Part shown: positions 61,222 through 64,000 of the stretch, piece by piece
Position numbering within the stretch: the stretch's first letter is position 1
Layout: each line of letters begins with the position of its first letter
From: Paludibacter sp.
GTDB taxonomy: Bacteria > Bacteroidota > Bacteroidia > Bacteroidales > Paludibacteraceae
Assembly: GCA_023666945.1 (NCBI GenBank)
Contig: JAMPAY010000002.1
Location: 62,001 to 126,000 of the forward strand
DNA: 64,000 nucleotides
Direction: 5' to 3'
Program-made: the position numbers and the translations under genes
Notes under the pieces: generated by a model
Database searches by the model: none
Seen by the model: the letters and a program-made list of their open reading frames with translations, nothing else
What the model was told of the DNA's origin: nothing

Positions 61222-63099
61222 TTAGAATTGAAAATAGATAAAGGCTTGCAAATCGGCTGTGACAAACTGATATACGAAGAAAACAACGCATACCACCAAC
61301 AGTGCTATACACCAAGTCGGCAATAACGCAAAATTGATACGATACCACCGTTTGAATTTGTCAGGCAACCAATGTATTAACATGCCTATCGTAAAGAGTA
61401 CGAATATATTGGCATAGTCAATAACTATCTGTGGAATGGGCGATAGATTCCACGCTGAACCGATTTGGGTAACCATGTTTTGTGCTGTTTGCCATGCTAC
61501 CTGATTAGCGGTTGCAGGGTCAAGGTTAGAGCCGGAACGGAAAAACAGACGCGTGAAAGTGATAAAAGTAAATGTTTGCAGCACAGCCCAACCCGTTGCT
61601 ATGGATTGTTGCCAACCATTGATGGGAGCATCTTTATGCCGTAAGCGATAGTAGAGAAAATTCAGATAGCGGACAAGTGTCCCTATTAGTATACAGAGCA
61701 TCCAAACACTGAGCAGGTTGAGAAGTGGTATCGGATAGAAGTGGCGAATAGTGCATAATAACATTGTAAGTAGTATGACGAGGATTATTCTGCAATGCCA
61801 ATTCATGTCTTTCCACCATTTGTAAGCAATCATTCCAACACCGTTCAAACCGCCCCATATCATAAAGTTCCAACTGGCTCCATGCCATAGTCCGCCTAAT
61901 AGCATGGTGATGAACGAGTTCAAGTTGGCATAAATCTTCTTACGACGCTCGGGGCAAAGCCATGCTACTATACTTACACCAAATGCAACTGCAATGATAA
62001 TGATACACGCATAGATGCTGCCTGTAAGAATGAGTGCTATCAGGGCTATCACTGTAATCCAAAACCAGGTACCGAAAGAGGCGCTGCGGTTACCTCCCAA
62101 AGGAATATATAGATAGGTCTGCAACCAACGCGATAACGATATGTGCCAACGTTTCCAGAAATTTTGCGGGTTGGGTGCTTTATAGGGTGAATTGAAATTT
62201 TGCGGTAGATAGAACCCCATGAGCATGGCTATACCAATGGCAATATCCGTGTAGCCGGAAAAGTCGGCATAAACTTGCAACGAATAGGCAAATAGAGCAA
62301 ACAAGTTCTCAAAGCCGGTGAAGAGTAGCGGATTATCAAATACACGGTCAATGAAGTTGACGGCTAAATAATCGGATAATACGATTTTCTTTACAAGTCC
62401 GTTAAGAATCCAAAAAACGGCAATACCGAATTGTCGGCGCGATAGAAAAAAAGGTTTGTAGAGTTGTGGGATAAATTCGGATGCGCGTACGATAGGTCCT
62501 GCTACCAACTGTGGAAAAAAAGATACATAGAAACCAAAATCCAACAAGTTGCTTACAGGTTTTATTCTCCGATAATAGACATCCGCCGTATAGGAAATAA
62601 CTTGGAATATATAGAATGATATGCCCACCGGTAGTATTATCTTGTCTACACTGAAACGTCCTTCTGCCGAAAAACCATTGCCTATCCACGAAAATACATC
62701 AAATACGTGTAGTTGCCAACCGAATAAATCGTTTATCATGTTGGTTAAAAAATAGGCGTATTTGAAATAGCAGAGCAGACCTAAGTCAATGATGATGCTA
62801 CTGATAAGCCATATTTTGGCACGTATCGGTTTGGCGTGTTGTTGGGCCGATGCTATACGTTTGGCTATTAAAAAGTCGGAACAAGTCACAAACAACAGAA
62901 TCAGTACAAACAATCCGCTGGTTTTATAGTAGAAGAACAGACTGACAAAAAATAAGAATGTATTACGCAGCAAGCGTTTTGAATGTACTAAACTGAAAAC
63001 GGCATATACCAATGCAAAGAAAGCCCAAAAGTAAAATTGGGTAAAGAGTAGTGGAGTATCCGGATTGAAAGCGAATATATGTCGAAATAAATCAGTCAC
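61222..63099 (-). CDS. MBOAT-family membrane O-acyltransferase
   Basis: A 625-residue multi-pass membrane enzyme. The family signature includes LPVGISFYIFQVISYTADVYY at about residues 150-170, the block FWKRWHISLSRWL, and the catalytic His in LLGGLWHGASWNF near residue 402. These are the motifs of AlgI/PatA/DltB-type acyltransferases, which move an acyl group across the inner membrane onto a glycan. The gene overlaps an SGNH-family gene by 8 bases. Such MBOAT-SGNH pairs acetylate secreted polysaccharide or peptidoglycan; which one applies here is not visible. Confidence 0.93.
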   Translation of the reverse strand: MTDLFRHIFAFNPDTPLLFTQFYFWAFFALVYAVFSLVHSKRLLRNTFLFFVSLFFYYKTSGLFVLILLFVTCSDFLIAKRIASAQQHAKPIRAKIWLISSIIIDLGLLCYFKYAYFLTNMINDLFGWQLHVFDVFSWIGNGFSAEGRFSVDKIILPVGISFYIFQVISYTADVYYRRIKPVSNLLDFGFYVSFFPQLVAGPIVRASEFIPQLYKPFFLSRRQFGIAVFWILNGLVKKIVLSDYLAVNFIDRVFDNPLLFTGFENLFALFAYSLQVYADFSGYTDIAIGIAMLMGFYLPQNFNSPYKAPNPQNFWKRWHISLSRWLQTYLYIPLGGNRSASFGTWFWITVIALIALILTGSIYACIIIIAVAFGVSIVAWLCPERRKKIYANLNSFITMLLGGLWHGASWNFMIWGGLNGVGMIAYKWWKDMNWHCRIILVILLTMLLCTIRHFYPIPLLNLLSVWMLCILIGTLVRYLNFLYYRLRHKDAPINGWQQSIATGWAVLQTFTFITFTRLFFRSGSNLDPATANQVAWQTAQNMVTQIGSAWNLSPIPQIVIDYANIFVLFTIGMLIHWLPDKFKRWYRINFALLPTWCIALLVVCVVFFVYQFVTADLQAFIYFQF

Positions 63100-64000
63100 G
63101 GTGGTTAGAGGTTATATTCAACGTGTTAGTTGACGATTGCAGTGGTGCTGAGGGTGCTTGTTGTTGCTTGCGCCAACTATAGTAATGATAGCCGGTAAAC
63201 AAGGCATTACTCAGCATATCGCCTATTTCGTTGGCTCCTTTGCGGCTGAAGTGTATGTAGTCGCTGCCTGCCAATCCTGAGCGAACCCATTGTAACATGG
63301 CATTCCTGCCTCCCATCGCATCATACATACTCCAGTAGGCGACACCTTGCTGGGTAACGGCATTGGCCAAACGTTGGTCAAATTCAGGGAGAATAGGATA
63401 GGTTTGCATCTGACCTTGTATACGTGTACTCATATCGCTCGGACCGACAAACAGAATGGCAGTATTGGGCGCTATGTGCTGTAAGTAAGCAATTTGCGCA
63501 ATAAGGCTGGCAATGTATTTGTCGGCACTTTCTGTTGTCTTCATATAGGGCATGTTGTTCCCTCCGTATTGCAGTATTATGAGTCGGGTGGCTGTTTGTT
63601 GAAAATAACTACGGAGTTGTGTTGCGTTTATACCGGTAAAGATAGTGCCGGAGCATCCGCGCATGGGTATGTTGTCTACATTAACTCCCGTAACATTGTC
63701 AAGCATTACGCCGTATATATCACCCTCTCCTTTTAATGTAAGATTCAGTAGGGTGGTGCTGTCGCTTAAGTTAAAGGTGGTTAAGCGTAGTTTGTCTTTC
63801 CCCGGTTGAAGGTTAATGGTTTGCCCTTTGCAGACGACCGTTAGTGGATGGTCTGACGATGTTAGTATTTTTACTTGATTGAAATAGTGGGCACTATACA
63901 TACCTGTCTGTTTGCTGCGAGGACGTATAGACATACTGATAGTGCTATCTATCTGTGCAACTTGCCCCATCGGACCATATAGGTTGCTATCCGAACGGCG
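63092..64000 (-). CDS. SGNH-family protein paired with the MBOAT acyltransferase, partial
   Basis: The frame is open to the window edge, so the N-terminus is missing; about 303 codons are visible. An N-terminal beta-sandwich part (up to about position 63600) leads to an SGNH fold. The conserved Asn block appears as IILQYGGNNMPYM and the catalytic Asp/His pair as SDYIHFSRKGANEIGD. The nucleophile Ser block may be in the RGCSGTIFTG region (as seen in GMRG-type relatives) or outside the window. It probably transfers or removes acyl groups together with the MBOAT enzyme. The two genes overlap by 8 bases. Confidence 0.82.
   Translation of the reverse strand, partial: RRSDSNLYGPMGQVAQIDSTISMSIRPRSKQTGMYSAHYFNQVKILTSSDHPLTVVCKGQTINLQPGKDKLRLTTFNLSDSTTLLNLTLKGEGDIYGVMLDNVTGVNVDNIPMRGCSGTIFTGINATQLRSYFQQTATRLIILQYGGNNMPYMKTTESADKYIASLIAQIAYLQHIAPNTAILFVGPSDMSTRIQGQMQTYPILPEFDQRLANAVTQQGVAYWSMYDAMGGRNAMLQWVRSGLAGSDYIHFSRKGANEIGDMLSNALFTGYHYYSWRKQQQAPSAPLQSSTNTLNITSNHRD

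Noticed and set aside
1-64000. Mobile elements, CRISPR arrays, tRNA or rRNA genes
   Set aside because: I looked for terminal repeats, transposase or integrase motifs, regularly spaced repeats and tRNA-like cloverleafs and found none that I could support by eye.

Overview
The window is a chromosomal segment of a member of the Bacteroidota, almost certainly order Bacteroidales. The evidence is the recurring Bacteroidetes promoter signature (TTG or TTTG, about 20 bases, then TAnnTTTG) in front of most transcription units, TonB-dependent receptors with carboxypeptidase-regulatory-like N-terminal domains, a type IX secretion sortase and its outer-membrane partner, a Na+-pumping methylmalonyl-CoA decarboxylase, and lipoproteins with DUF6359-like and choice-of-anchor J domains. 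The genus cannot be fixed from the sequence alone. I see no rRNA, tRNA, CRISPR array, phage or insertion sequence. Genes are dense and the content is mostly core genome with accessory outer-membrane functions.

Layout. 1-3866 (minus): methylmalonyl-CoA epimerase, decarboxylase alpha, gamma, a biotin carrier with two biotinyl domains, and the 5' part of the membrane beta subunit. This is the last step of the succinate-to-propionate route, coupled to Na+ export. 4153-7665: a membrane histidine kinase without a response regulator, then a TonB-dependent receptor. 7676-16835: ispE (minus), then rex, an FAH-like pseudoenzyme, porU, porV, ispF, a DUF3256-like gene, aroK and sufE. Rex, the pseudoenzyme and PorU are joined by ATGA stop/start overlaps, so a redox-sensing repressor is translationally coupled to the type IX sortase.

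16951-27197: a small lipoprotein, ftsE and a DUF349 repeat protein (minus); an ABC-2 polysaccharide-export permease without its ATPase; an RND pump and its adaptor (minus); and, divergently, a LytS/LytTR two-component pair. 27233-32149: the rimP-nusA-infB operon, closed by a strong bidirectional terminator. 32330-44934: a beta-barrel protein (minus), threonine dehydrogenase, an M16 protease, a lipoprotein preceded by a separately promoted and terminated leader RNA, NAD synthetase, a DsbD-like reductase, an rRNA methyltransferase and a pseudouridine synthase.

45032-51569 (minus): SlyD, LptD, a ClpB without its N-terminal domain, and an HdeD-like membrane protein. 51799-57093: an SGNH esterase, TonB receptor and surface lipoprotein module that looks like a small substrate-capture locus. 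57745-64000 (minus): an SGNH protein (cut by the window edge), an MBOAT acyltransferase, coaE, a WalJ-like hydrolase, a dolichyl-phosphate-mannose-synthase-like glycosyltransferase and an M23 endopeptidase, a cell-envelope operon.

Most worth following up: the FAH-like protein that has lost every expected metal ligand yet sits between rex and porU; sigma-54-type promoter matches in front of both clpB and the hdeD-like gene, with a perfect 10-bp dyad at clpB; a leader RNA of about 220 nt ending in a perfect terminator upstream of the 37908 lipoprotein; the tandem-biotinyl carrier; and two genes whose promoter leaves only a few bases before the start codon.
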